Under the pieces are notes generated by a model, which saw nothing but the letters and a program-made list of their open reading frames with translations, had not been told where the DNA came from and ran no database searches. Shown in pieces: positions 1 to 12,160 of a stretch of 64,000 nucleotides of DNA. The translations under genes and the position numbers were made by a program. Source of the stretch: Uloborus plumipes (Eukaryota > Arthropoda > Arachnida > Araneae > Uloboridae); NCBI GenBank assembly GCA_038373865.1, contig JAXGGA010002303.1, forward strand, positions 1 to 64,000. Direction: 5' to 3'. Numbering within the stretch: the stretch's first letter is position 1; each line of letters opens with the position of its first letter.

Positions 1-751
1 AGTCAATGACTGAAAAAACTCTTTAAACTGATCTCTTGAGTTACCCTAAATGTCAAAACAAGAGCAGGGTACTTGGTACATAAAAATTACAAGGCCAGGC
101 AGGAGAGAACAATCATATATTTTAACAAAGATTTTAACAGGCATAAGATAATTAAATAATAATACAAGATAATTAATAAAGCATAATTTTTACATATGGT
201 GTTTCGGCAACTTTTAGGATTGGACAAAACTATAGTTAAAAATACAATATGGTATGAAACTTTTATAAAACGATTTAAGGTTGTCATCTGAGTTTAGCGT
301 TTAAAGAAACTATAGACAAAAATCGTATCAGCGAAAATACAATTGTTCCACCAATTTACCTCTTATATAAATAATATCAATAATATTTTCTAAAATGATT
401 TTGAAACAAACTAATACTCCTTAGTTATATAAATAAAAATAATTAATTGAATCAATGCAGCTAAATCCATTTGCAGTAAGTTTTATTTCAAAATACATAA
501 ATGTTTAGTTCAATTTTGAAAATGGCAAATTATATGTCGAACCAGTAATAGGAAGGGGGAGGGGTGATTCCATTTAGGTTATTTTGTACATTCATTTATG
601 GTAACTACTGTAACATTTTGAAAAGAGCATATGAAAGTCAATCGACACAATCAGCCCAATCTGAAATGAATGACTCAGGAAAGAAAATAGAAACAAAAAT
701 AACAACACTAAAAATAAAAGGCTTTATGTAGTAATAATATGTTAAATTCAC
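1..751. other. Intron 34 (partial), nothing recognised
   Basis: Sequence downstream of dystrophin exon 34's donor. It is AT-rich with no exon, repeat or RNA gene that I can support. Confidence 0.6.
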
Positions 752-913
752 CTTCAGAGTTTCAATTCGTTTCATCAATTTTTGCTCAAAACTTGAATAT
801 TGGTTCTGTAGTTCAATAATACTCTCTTCTGCTCCTTCATCATCAATACCTTTATAATCTTCAAATAAAGAATCCAGTAGATTCTTTTTATTTCGAACAT
901 CAGATAAAATATC
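752..913 (-). CDS. Dys: Dystrophin exon 34 (spectrin-like repeat, last exon seen)
   Basis: Fifty-four codons, phase 0-0. It encodes DILSDVRNKKNLLDSLFEDY and ELQNQYSSFEQKLMKRIETL, helix B to helix C. The usual helix C Trp is replaced by Phe (SSFEQK). The donor is GTGAAT. The next exon must lie left of the window; I see no acceptable exon in 1-751. Confidence 0.94.
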
Positions 914-1097
914 CTAAAAAAAAATGCACCATGAAATTGTGTTTTATTCCCTTTTCAAAACTCAAGCCTAAATTCCAACAAATTCTCATTAAATTAACAT
1001 GAGCTATCGAAAGGAAGTATGGTTATATTATTTTTAATGAGGAAGCAACATCAACCATTTCATACTAAATATTGAATTTGGGGTGTAAAATGATTTC

Positions 1098-1210
1098 TTA
1101 CATGTAATTTGGAGGTTTTATCATGTATATGAGATATTTTAGGTCAATGGGAAGGTTCAAAATTGATCAGTATGAGTCCCATTTTAGTTGAATATCTTCT
1201 TCAGAAACAG
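1098..1210. repeat. Dispersed ~110-bp repeat, copy A
   Basis: The stretch from AATTTGGAGGTTTTATCATG to TTTTAGTTGAATATCTTCTT reappears in the same orientation at about 7112-7218, roughly 80% identical by eye. Both copies sit 170-185 bp upstream (in gene sense) of a dystrophin exon. Confidence 0.7.
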
Positions 1211-2131
1211 TTTCAAGATAAATTTACAGAGGGCAAGTAAGGGAATATTTACTATCTATGCAATATCATTGTATTTTTTACGTGACTTAATAGACAACAT
1301 TAAATATTTATTTTTAAACTCATTTATCTAGCTAGCAAAAAATTTAAAAACAAAAATGAACAAGAAAACACATTTGAAATTCACTATTCTTCCAAAATAC
1401 TGTCAACTGGGTTAACTTTGGCCTGTTTTTCGGTAACATTGGCCCAACAAATGAGAAGTTTATCTGTACTACTAGTAGTGATAAAGTCAAGCCACCGCTT
1501 CCTTGACTAGGCCCTTGAAACGGATGAAAGGTATAATTCAACTTCGCAGAGATGGCCTATGACTCCTCCTTTTTTCAGGATTGTCCATTTTTAAGAAGGG
1601 GTGATACGCAGATGAAAATTGAGGAATGGGATTCACAATTGCGGCATTGGTTATAAAGCTTGAATATGTCACCTTGCTTACCTTTAATTGGTCTCCCAAT
1701 TTGAGAAATTAGCCAAAGAGGAAAATATTTTAATTTTTGCACAATCGAGAAAGATTTCTCATTGGATACAAAAAAGTAGGTGGGTCTTGGTTTTATATCT
1801 TTCCGCAGCCATTGGTCATTGACTGCAACGCCTCGAACTGTTCATTTAAATTTAAAAACAAAATGGTAACATAAGGGTTGCAATAAAGAAAGCAAAGACT
1901 TGTTTTCACTTCCTCGCCAAATGCAGTTGTGGCTGCAGTTAAACATTTCAAGTAGAGATGGAACGCCGAAGCTTCGGTCTGGCCGAAGCATGAGTTGTGA
2001 TTCGGCAGCTTCGGCTGCTTCGGCCTGAAATTTATGCAATAAATTTTCTGTTACAATTATTATCATATAAGATAGTCTTTTTAACTCAAAATTGTTCCTC
2101 ATAATAAAGCATAATAGAAATTTGTATTCAA

Positions 2132-3297
2132 CTAGCTGACCCGGCGAACTCTGTTCCACCGTAAAGGCAATAAATAAGCAAATTTTTGAATTTATTAAGT
2201 TTTTTTTATTAAAAAATACAAAAAAAAAAAAAGAAAAATTAAGTACCTACATTAATCATCCATTATTGTTTCTGTTTTTACAACCTATTTTACTGCACTC
2301 TGGAAGCTGTCACAACATGTGCTTTATGTTGCCCCGCGACAGAGGCTCAAAAAAGGCTTAGTTAAAAAGATAATTTTTTCGGACTGCTTATCAACTGACT
2401 GCTCCATCCATAAATCCATCCAAACAAACTTTTGTATATACAGGGTATCCACTCCAATCGTGGACCAATAGCTAATTTCTAAACGGTTAGAGATAAGCAT
2501 ATAGTTCATTTAGGAAAAAATCTCCAAATTACGAAAGGAATTTTGGGTTGATTCAATGTTTTTCAAAAAATCAAATTTTGAAAGAGTTACGAAATTTAAA
2601 TTTTTATACAGCCCCCCAGTCCTATCAATCATGTTTAGTAAAAGATTCTTGACACTGTAACATTTAAAACTAAAAAAAAATCACTGTTCTACCACAAAAA
2701 TTGACCGAGTTATGACGTTTTGAAAAATCAAGATTTTGCATTATTTCATGGCGTCATCGGTGGATCGATCTCTCAATGACGTCATGAAATAATGCAAAAT
2801 CTTGATTTTTCAAAATGTCATAACTCGGTCAATTTTTGTGGCAGAACAGCGCTTTCCACCTCTCAGCCTCAGAGGCTTAAACACTCTTAAGTGACAATCG
2901 TTTCTAACAGCTTATCACATATAAATTTTAAGGGAAGTAACGCGTTTGTTCATAATTTACTTCACAAAAAAGTCAAATAACACTCAATGCACCGCAAACT
3001 TACAACCTGTTTACTGCGCTCCGGAAGCTGCCAGAACGTGTGCTTTATGTCGCTCAGCCATGGAGGTGTCAAAAAAGGCTTAGTAAAAAGGCTTAGCCAA
3101 AAATACAGAAAAACTGGTAGCTAAATAGATAATTTTCAATAAAAAATATATTGCGGTCCTAAATTGAGATAAAAACTATCCTATCATTTAAGTTGGACCG
3201 AACTGAAACTGCGTGCAAAATTTGGTTAAAATCGGTTCAGTAGCTGAGGAGTCCATTGGCCACAAACACAGGGACACGTAATTTTATATATTAAGAT
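2132..3297 (+). repeat. Interspersed repeat (CTAGCTGACCCGG... type) nested in the hAT element
   Basis: It begins CTAGCTGACCCGGCGAAC and ends in a TTTTATATATTAAGAT tail. The same architecture (CTAGC-G-ACCCG start, TATATATA end) recurs in the dimer at 60770-63765. A fragment of the fold-back element (2441-2866) is inserted in it. Class unknown to me; no coding sequence remains. Confidence 0.65.
2441..2866. repeat. Truncated fold-back element (CAGGGTATCC end)
   Basis: This matches the left arm and centre of the fold-back element at 30259-30907, including the central hairpin around 2732-2816 (arms CAAGATTTTGCATTATTTCA). The right terminal arm is missing after about 2866. It appears inserted within the 2132-3297 repeat. 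Confidence 0.7.
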
Positions 3298-4728
3298 TAA
3301 AAATCTGTGCGTATTGAACATTTGAAGCCAGAATGCATTCAATAATTAATAAAATATTTATTAACAATATGTTCTTTTAAATATTACATTTCGTTATATT
3401 TGTTCAAAAAAACTTTAGTTTTAAAATAAAAGCTGTATAAATATACTGCATTGAGTATTTTTCAATGATTTCTAGCTTTGAAACTTAGAACAATGGTAAT
3501 GGTTCTTCTGTGTACAAGGACAGATGTGCAACTATTATGCATCCTGAATTACTTTCTTTTAAAATTTTATATTTTTTAAAATTTATTTGCTTTATTTTTG
3601 TTCATAGGTGTAAAGAAAGAACCTCCCCCCCCCCCCCATTTTTTTTTTGACAAAATTCAACCTTGAAATGAATAGTTTCTTTGAACTTGTGACATTATTA
3701 AATAATCCTCTTAAAATAAATACCAAATGAAAGACAAGTAAAAAAGAATGCATGATACTATTTTTTTGAATTCCCCAAAAACTGAAGCATTTTGCATTAA
3801 GAATATTAAGATATTTATAATATATAACACAACGTAAATAGTAGTAGATTGGGTAGTTCTATGGTATAATACATGATCATATCAGTTGTTTTATTATAAA
3901 ACATCAATTGAACTGCAGACTGAGCTTTTCATGTTCCAAGTAGAGCTTCCTACTACTAATTTGCAATACAAAAATAGTAATGTCGACCTTTCTTGTACTA
4001 GCAGTACAAAGCAAAACAAAACAAGAAAACTTTTAATTAGTGAAATTAATTTAAGAATGACTCAGTAAGCTGAAAATGTTGCGTAATACTAAGAACATTA
4101 AAATAAAAACAACCAAAATAAAAATAAACTTTAATTAATGAAATCAATTTAAGAATGCCACAGTAAGCAGAAAATATTGTGTAACGCTAAGAATTAAGAA
4201 TATTAAAACATATGGAGAAAGTATAAAACTCTACGCATTTATTATGCATTTAATCCAAAAACTTCAATATGTGCGCCAGCCGAAGCTTCGGCCATTAGTT
4301 GGTCGAAGCTTCGGTATTCGGCGCTTCGGCCAAACGCCGCTTCGTTCCATCTCTAATTTCAAGTTTGAATAATCAAAACAAAAATATATCTGGAGCACGT
4401 TTTAGAAAAGCAACTAATTTTTGAAGCGTTTAACATTAGGTCATCAAAACTTCGTATGTTATTCTATTAAATGAAAAAATAATAATAATAAATACTTCAA
4501 TCAGCAAAAGATAAATAAAAACTAAATTCTTACAGTTAAAATAACTACTACAATTTACGTTGAAAAAAATTAATGTTGTAAAATAAATTTCACAGACGAA
4601 AAATTTAGAATGGTTTGTTACGCTGTTATTTCTCTTTTGGCGAGCTAGATTTCTAAAAGCGTTTATTCTCCTCTGTTGTTTTTGATCGTTTTGACAGTTT
4701 TTCTTTGACGGTTTAAATATAACTAAAA

Positions 4729-6075
4729 ATGCCTTTGAGAGGGAAAACTATTCACTCTAAAGAAAGGATTATTGTAAATAAAGTCACGGAATTCTTTGAA
4801 AAAGAAGTAGATGCGCAGAAACTTTTGATCCCGTTGTGTCAAGCACAGAACAGGGCAGCTGCTGCCACTGGCATATCAGTGCGGACGATCAGAAGAATTA
4901 AGCGAGAAGCTTTGGCCGCATCCAGTCCCGCTCAACTCTCATCCCCAGGCAAACATCCTCGTCCTGCTGGTAACAAAGCGTATTTGGATAATTTTGATCT
5001 GTGCGTTCTTCGCAGCGTAGTTAATGAATTTTACACTTCTAAAAGAATACCCTCACTTAAATCATTGCTACCTGTGATTAAAGAAAGGATTCATTTTCCG
5101 TGGCAAACTGAAACATTGCGAAAATTTCTGCACCAAATCGGCTTCCGATGGAAACGCTGCAGTAATAAACGCAAGGCACTGTTGGAACGCAGCGAGATTG
5201 TTGCTTGGCGCTGTCGGTTTTTAAGACAGATTAAAACATTCAGGGAAAATAAACGAGAAATCGTATATGTAGACGAAACCTGGATAGATTGTAATCTGGC
5301 ATTCTCTAAATGTTGGCAGGATGAAAAAATCGGTGCTATAGTGAACGAAAGGGCTGGGTACCGTTTAATTGTTGTACATGCCGGAACGAATTCCGGATTT
5401 GTGAACAATGCTGGACTAGTTTTCAAAGCTGGCAGTGCAACAGGTGACTACCATGGTCAAATGAACTTTGAAAACTTTAAGAAATGGTTAGAAGAAAAAC
5501 TGTTGCCAAACATTCAACCACAATCTGTAATTTGCATGGATAATGCGGCATATCATACGAAAGTGATGGATCCCGTACCAAAACAGTATGATACAAAAAA
5601 AGCAATGTGCGATTGGCTAAGAGCAAAAAATATACAGTTTGATGAAAATTTGAGAAAAGTTGAACTGTTTGAAATTATTTCTGCAAATGCTCCTGTTTCA
5701 AAAAAATATTGCGTCGATGAATTACTGCGGCATCACGGCCACGAAGTTATCCGACTTCCTCCTTACCATTGTGATATGAACCCTATTGAGCTCGCCTGGG
5801 CCTCTGTTAAAAGATATATCAGAGAGAGAAACACAACATCAGAATTAAGTTTGTGTGATCTTCAGAAATTAACAGCGGAAGCCATTGAAAATGTGAAAAA
5901 AGACTGGAGCAATTTCTGCAAACACGTAGAACATATCGAAGAAAAGTATTGGGAGACTGATGGTTTAGTGGAAGAAACAATAGAAAACATTTCTTTTGTT
6001 GTAAGCTCTGATTCTGAAACTGATACTGCTTCTGATCATTCATTAAATTATCACGACTCATCCGATTCAGAATAA
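4729..6075 (+). CDS. Sailor-type (DD82E) IS630/Tc1/mariner transposase, apparently intact
   Basis: A 448-residue open reading frame inside dystrophin intron 33, opposite to the gene. Residues about 1-60 include a helix-turn-helix region (TGISVRTIRRIKRE). The DDE catalytic domain shows VDETW with Asp182, CMDNAAYH with Asp271, and CDMNPIELAW with Glu354. The 82 residues between the second Asp and the Glu give the DD82E spacing reported for the Sailor group of IS630/Tc1/mariner transposons. A long insert between them contains DTKKAMCDWL, and the C-terminus is acidic and Ser-rich. A transposase of this family cuts at element ends and inserts at TA. No stop or frameshift is present, so the insertion looks recent. 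I could not identify terminal inverted repeats; a ~45-bp direct repeat brackets it (about 4580-4622 and 6334-6376). Confidence 0.9.
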   Translation: MPLRGKTIHSKERIIVNKVTEFFEKEVDAQKLLIPLCQAQNRAAAATGISVRTIRRIKREALAASSPAQLSSPGKHPRPAGNKAYLDNFDLCVLRSVVNEFYTSKRIPSLKSLLPVIKERIHFPWQTETLRKFLHQIGFRWKRCSNKRKALLERSEIVAWRCRFLRQIKTFRENKREIVYVDETWIDCNLAFSKCWQDEKIGAIVNERAGYRLIVVHAGTNSGFVNNAGLVFKAGSATGDYHGQMNFENFKKWLEEKLLPNIQPQSVICMDNAAYHTKVMDPVPKQYDTKKAMCDWLRAKNIQFDENLRKVELFEIISANAPVSKKYCVDELLRHHGHEVIRLPPYHCDMNPIELAWASVKRYIRERNTTSELSLCDLQKLTAEAIENVKKDWSNFCKHVEHIEEKYWETDGLVEETIENISFVVSSDSETDTASDHSLNYHDSSDSE

Positions 6076-6774
6076 AAGGTGATATTACCGAATCAACCAC
6101 GATCGCAGAAAACATGCTACAGTCTTTAAATGTACAAATGTATGTTTATAATATTCATACTACATTGTGAGTATTGCATACAACATTCGAATTTTTTAGT
6201 GGTGCTTTAATTATTTACATAAAAATGCCTAGATCATTAATGCTTATATCAGTCCTAGATAGAAAAGGACATATAGAGCACCCTCTATAGTTTGTTGGAG
6301 CTGCGAATAGAAATAAATCATAAAATCATAAAATAAATGTTACAGACGATAAATTTCAAATGGTTTGCTTAAAGCTCGAAGAATTATTTAATATTTCATA
6401 AAACTTATCACTTCGCCCAAATGTTGCTAAACTTGCAAATATGGCACACTGGAGTTTCTTCCTTCTCTACCTATTTTAAGGAATGGACTCGTTTTCTCAT
6501 TTCATTGACACCGGCCAACTCGTCGCGGTTGAATTATAATCACTCTTCTATGTCTAATGCACTATAAACAATCTCTTTGTTTGTTAGGCCAATGTTACCC
6601 CCAAAGGCCAAATTTACCTGCAGTTGGCAGGATTATAATCACTCTCCTATATCTAACATAGTATAGACAATCTCTTTTCATTTGTTGGGCCAATGTTACT
6701 TACAAAGCCCAAAGTTACCCCAGTTGATGCTAACTTAGCATGAATTTTGAACTATAAATTAATAACACACTTAC
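6076..6774. other. Intron 33, right part: tandem duplication, no gene
   Basis: After the transposase this stretch holds a two-unit tandem duplication (period 99 bp, starting ATTATAATCACTCT at 6533 and 6632). Each unit has GGCCAATGTTAC. An inverted copy of the unit's second half lies at about 1397-1463. Otherwise AT-rich sequence. Confidence 0.6.
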
Positions 6775-6942
6775 ATTGCAGAGCTGTATTGCAGATTCTG
6801 ATATATTCTTTGTTTTCTCTGGTGCAGCCTTGTCTGCATCCATTCGCGCAGAATGCAGCCATTCTTGAAAGTGGAAGAGTTGAGCTTCTAAATTGTTTTC
6901 TCTTTTCACTGCTTCTTCTAACATTGACCGACTTTCTGTAAC
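6775..6942 (-). CDS. Dys: Dystrophin exon 33 (spectrin-like repeat)
   Basis: Fifty-six codons, phase 0-0. It encodes VTESRSMLEEAVKRENNLEA and QLFHFQEWLHSARMDADKAA, helix A with core Trp. The donor is GTAAGT. Confidence 0.95.
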
Positions 6943-7111
6943 CTGAAAAATTAATTCAAACCAATCAAAATTGTTACTTTCAACATAAAGAAAAATAGTT
7001 CATGCTTTCTCAAGGTGTTATTTCGAATTTCATTTAAAAGAACCAAGAAGCTACAGCAGAAAAGTATTATAGGTAAAAACTGTTCTTAAATTTGAAAAGT
7101 AAAAAATATCT

Positions 7112-7218
7112 CTGATGCAATTTGGAGGTTTCATCATGTATGTGAGATGCTTTATGTCAATGGCAAGATTCAATATTGATCAAAGTGAGGGACATTTTAG
7201 TTGAATATCTTCTTCCAT
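7112..7218. repeat. Dispersed ~110-bp repeat, copy B
   Basis: Direct counterpart of 1098-1210 (AATTTGGAGGTTTCATCATG ... TTTTAGTTGAATATCTTCTT). No terminal structure was identified. Confidence 0.7.
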
Positions 7219-10200
7219 TGTATTTAGATGGCTTTGCAATGAAAGAAAATTCACGTGTGCTGTGTATGCAAATGGCTAAAAGTTTTAGGTTTGCATACAT
7301 TTCATTTCAAAGTTGCAATAAGCATCTTTTTCAGGAGTGAGGTAACTATTTATGCAGAGTCAAAACATAATGGGCTGCATAATCATACTTCAGCAAATGT
7401 ACAACTGTTAAAAGTTACAAAAAATACATACCAACGGTCAAGAAGACAAACATTGCAATTATTTTTTTAATAGCACCAATTAAATTAAAGCTTAGAAATT
7501 GAATTTCCATTTATGATGTTGCACAGTTTGTCAAGTAGTGCTCATAAATCAAAACTATTAGGTATGCTGGGACAATATATCTTAATTTTTGCTTCTTTAA
7601 TTTTATTTATCTTAGTACTGCTGAAAAGAGCAGGTTTCAATCTTTAGAAACCCCATCTTGTAATGAATAAAATAGTTTAAAAAGTTAATCTTAAGGATTT
7701 TTTTTAAGAAAGTGAGATGTTTATTAATACAGGGTAAAATAAGATCAGGAGAAAATTATTTCATCTGTTCCCCTGATGGTGTGGTTAAACTACTAATTAG
7801 TAATATAGTATGATTCAACATTAAAAGTTACAAAATTCACAAGTGGGTAAAAACACATTTTTGCTACATCTTACAAAAAATCAAGCAAAAGGGAAATTTT
7901 CATGTGGAGGAAAGATAAGTGGCCTCTCTTTGAAAGGCTACATAAATGGAATCAACTAAGAATTTTAACTGAAATGTAGCATGTAACTATCAAGGACACT
8001 ACATACTCAACAAGAGAAATCCTTTTCCTTCATGAAGTATTTCTATTTTGCTTAACTATTTATGTTCTAAAAAATTATCAGCAACACTGTTCTTTAAACC
8101 TTAGTTCATTTCAATTTTAAGGAACTAGTAATTTAAAGTTAATAACAGAAGCTGAACTCAAAAATATATACCAAATAGGTAATACAGTTCCAAATTCAAA
8201 CTACATATGTAAATATTAAATAACAAAGAAAAGTTTAAATGGTTTTAAATTTTAAAGAATCCCAAATACAGCCATTTACATTTAATGCAACATTTTAATA
8301 AACAGCTTTCTTTTTGAATAATAATTTACTGAGTGCACATATTTGCAAACAAAAAAGAAACTGTTTGTACACAACAAATAAGCATGACTCTCTGATTCAG
8401 TTTTTAATGCATATTAATCACATACCAATCACAAATACATTATAAAATAATAAATAAAAATTAAAAGCAAGTTAAAAATTGTGCACATACTATGTCAGAT
8501 AAAGTTAATAAGAACTGTAAATATTATGTAATAAGACAAAACAAAAAAATCACAAAATGTAATTAAGCAAACTCCCAATCATCCAGTAGGTTAGTTGATA
8601 ACGAAGCAAATCAGCATATCACATCACCAGCTTGATTAAATATGAAGTATGTAAAGTACTAATCAATAGTTTGTTATAAAAATGTTAGTTTATAGTACCA
8701 ATTTACATACACCTTTATCTCCAGCAAATTATAGTAAAAAATGCCATGCAGAACTCTTACCTTGTTAGTGATTCATAATATAACATACAACGCCACAGTT
8801 ATCGCTCATGCATATATAAAATACTGTTTTGTTTTCCCTAAAACAATGAACCAAAATACAAAACAAAGCAGTTTTCAAGTAGCAGTTTTCTTGAATGAGT
8901 TTTAAACTGAGTGAATGATTGAAATTTCACAAGCTGTTCGGAGATAAGAGCCTTGCTAAGAACTAACAAAAAATGTGAATACAACAAAAAATCAAATACG
9001 TAAATGCAACTACTATTTTCAAAATCATTGCATTTATTTCATTTGGAGAAAAACAAGCACATATAACGAAAGCTCTTAAAAAAGCATGATGTTGTAATGC
9101 TGCTTATGATAAAGTACGCATGACCCAAGTTTTGTTGTGCAACAGTTGAAAAAATTTATGAGTTGATAAAAACGATATAAAATTCTGAAGCTGATAAAAA
9201 CCATGAAGCAGAATTTTTTTATAAACTTAGAGCTAACATCACAACTTATATTTAAGTTAGATTTATATTCAAAGAATAACAAACTGAATTTATTTTAAAA
9301 GTGCAGTAGAACCTCAAATGTCTGAAACTATTTTAACCAAAACCTTATTTAACTGTCCTCATTCACTGAAAATGTATTTATTTATTTTTTGTATGTAAAT
9401 GACATCACTTTTTAGGTCACCGAGCAGAAGTAGCTATTTTTCTTGCAGTTCTTTCTTTCTTTCCTTTTTTTTTTTTTTTTGAAGCCTACCAGTAAATTGT
9501 TGGAACAGTAAATAATTCTAATATTTAAAATGCCACTGAACTTGAAAGCAATGAATATAAAAGTAGTTATTTTTAACTACATACTTATATTTAAAGTAAA
9601 AGAGCAAAAAATACAGTTGACTGCATTAATAGTAAGTCATTAAAAATTAAAGTTTAATATATTGTGTCTTATTAAATATACATTGCATTTTCTGACTTTA
9701 TTGAAAAAATCAAGTTAGTTTATTATTACAGTAGCATATATTAAACCATCAGATGTACTGTCTGACCTTGTTTTCCATGGAACTGGCAAAGCAGCCATTT
9801 AAGGAGTGTTTATTTTAATTAGTGGGAAAAGGAAACATTTGATGGGAGCATTTGTTCATTATAATGTGATTCTGCATAATTCAGAGGCTTAACGCATATG
9901 TGCAACAAACTGGTATCCGTACACTACAAGATGCCTCCGTTTCAACCTATAAATTGGATGTTTGCCTTTCCATCTCATTGGTCGAACTGTATTACTCATT
10001 TTGTAAATACCAAAATGTTTAAAGCTCGAGTTCAAGTTTCTTCTGTCAGCAGCAGCTTAGCAGTACCTCTTTTATCCAGAATTTTCGATTTACCGAAATA
10101 GGTCTGGCTCCCAACATTGGGTTAATTGGGGTCCTACTATGATATTACTATTCAAAAAAAACCTACAAAATAATAAAAATATTAATAATAATAAAACCTC

Positions 10201-10366
10201 TGATTGTACTAATATGGAAAACTGCTGCTTTTAAAATTGCTTTGTTCACTATTACAGCTGTCACCATCTTCCAACTTTTATTTCAGCCCCGAAACAAATT
10301 TAGCCATTCAGATGCAAACACCAATAACTGGAAATTCCATGCAAGAGGATGCAATTCTTATCTAAC
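7219..10366. other. Rest of intron 32, nothing recognised
   Basis: AT-rich intron sequence with homopolymer runs (poly-T near 9467). I see no coding exon: short open frames have no homology I recognise and no splice context. Confidence 0.55.
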
Positions 10367-10513
10367 CTTAGAACCTAGGAGATTGTATTGTTTCTTGTAG
10401 GAGTCTAAACGTTCTTTTAACCGAGCAGAGTGCTTTGAATCATTAATCTGTCTCCCACTGCGAATACACTGCTCCACTTCAGGCTTCATATCACTCAGAA
10501 CTTTGTAAAAATG
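10367..10513 (-). CDS. Dys: Dystrophin exon 32 (spectrin-like repeat)
   Basis: Forty-nine codons, phase 0-0. It encodes HFYKVLSDMKPEVEQCIRSG and RLKERLDSYKKQYNLLGSK, collinear with vertebrate L-Y-K-S-L-S-E-V-K-x-E-V-E ... Y-N-E-L-G-A-K-V. The donor is GTTAGA. Confidence 0.97.
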
Positions 10514-11885
10514 CTACAAAAAAATGCGCATTAAACTCTTGTGCAAATGAATGAGTATTGAGATCGAGGAAAACTGGTCTAAATATCCAAATTCAGAAAA
10601 ATTAAATATTGATTTGTCTGAATTAAATTTTTATTTGTCTATTGATTTTAATTTTCTTCAATGAAAAAAAAATATATAGATATATTGAGGACGTCTTTAT
10701 ATGAAAGTTGGAATCTGAATGATATCTACATCAGAACATTTCATCAATAAATGATTAACTTCATTATTTGCATGTCACACACACAATATGTAGTAACAAT
10801 TATCAATGTATCTTCATAGTGGAAAGTTTTAAACTATTAACCTATTAAAATAAATTTTAAAACTTTAAAATAAGAAGAAAGTAATGACAGGATACAAATC
10901 TTTTTCTTGTTTCAAATAAATAAAAACAATAATAATAAAATGGTTTGTAACCTTTTTTGCATTAATTTACAGAACATAATATCTTATGCATTTTTCGGTA
11001 CTCTTTGCATATATTATTTTAAAGTCAGATTATGTCGATGATTTGAAAGTTATGAAAAAACATGTTACAAAACAATTTATTTTCTGTTTGAACACAGACA
11101 ACTGTTGAAACACAGATGGAAAAACACCAAACATTACTAGTTTCCATTAATCCTGCATGCATATATTTTACACCCTAATATTAAAAACAAAAACATAACA
11201 TTATGTTTATTACTGAACTATTTTCAAAATAAAAAAATCAGAAAAGAAATATCACAATTTCAAAGTGTTATGAAGTTCACAGCAATTTAATGCCATGAAG
11301 CAAATAAGAACAATTGACTTCTGAGATTTTCTGTTAATAATGTGCCTACAAAAATGATCAGTTTTAGTTTCCTTGTTTTAAAACTAATCATTTACATAAC
11401 AGAAGCAGACATCCTACAGCTTATCAAAGGGAAATGTTACAATTAAATAAAAAAAAAGACAAAATCCGAAGTATGTTTTTGTGTAGTATGGTATCAAAAA
11501 GTTTAACAAAAATGGGAGCAAATACATGCATTTTTGAGATGAAACTAGCATGTCTGGAAAAATAAAAATAATAACTAATAACGAATTTGAATAAATATTT
11601 TTTTCTGTTCTCAATAATCTGATCTTAGAATTTAACCAAGGGATTCTGAAGAAAAAATAGTCAAATACTACATGTAAATACTGACAATTGCTAAAAAAAA
11701 AAACATTAATTTAGTCTTATCAACAACGCTGTGGGCTGTAGATAGAAAATCTAAATTTTGCACATAATCAAGAATTTTGGGCACAGTAGAATTTATTTAA
11801 TCACAAAAGGAAAACAGTTAAAATTTCTTTTGATAATGACTAATGAAAAAGTTCTCTTTCAGAACTAATAAAAAGTTATACATAC
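10514..11885. other. Intron 31, nothing recognised
   Basis: AT-rich intron without recognisable repeats, exons or RNA genes. Confidence 0.55.
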
Positions 11886-12059
11886 CATGCATTTTTCAAG
11901 TTGTGTTTCAGCAGAATCTGAATCATCACTTGACAACTGAATAGAACTCAGTCCATCTTCAACTTCATTTAACATGCTTCCTATTCGATTAACTTTAGAT
12001 TCAAAGTCACTAGGTTTCTGAAATCTTACAAATTTTTCTTGTAGTTCAGCAAATTTTTC
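11886..12059 (-). CDS. Dys: Dystrophin exon 31 (spectrin-like repeat)
   Basis: Fifty-eight codons, phase 0-0. It encodes EKFVRFQKPSDFESKVNRIG, strongly like vertebrate F-R-L-F-Q-K-P-A-N-F-E, then SMLNEVEDGLSSIQL and TQLEKCM. The donor is GTATGT. Confidence 0.97.
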
Positions 12060-12160
12060 CTGAAATTTTTCAAAAATATGCATGTAAATATACGTGTATA
12101 TAATAATAATACACACTGAAAGACTATTAGAAACTTCTTATTAATAAAATTAATTATTAC

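Larger units (their letters stand above)
1953..4355. mobile_element. hAT-type element with 8-bp target duplication (non-autonomous)
   Basis: The ends TAGAGATGGAACGCCGAAGC and its inverted counterpart at 4336-4355 flank 2.4 kb. An exact 8-bp duplication ATTTCAAG stands at 1945-1952 and 4356-4363, as expected for hAT transposition. Subterminal regions are dense in the palindrome GCCGAAGCTTCGGC. No transposase is readable. The middle (2132-3297) is another repeat. It lies in dystrophin intron 33. Confidence 0.85.

Noticed and set aside
5091..6115. Minus-strand frames across the transposase
   Set aside because: Shadows of the intact plus-strand transposase, without domain content.
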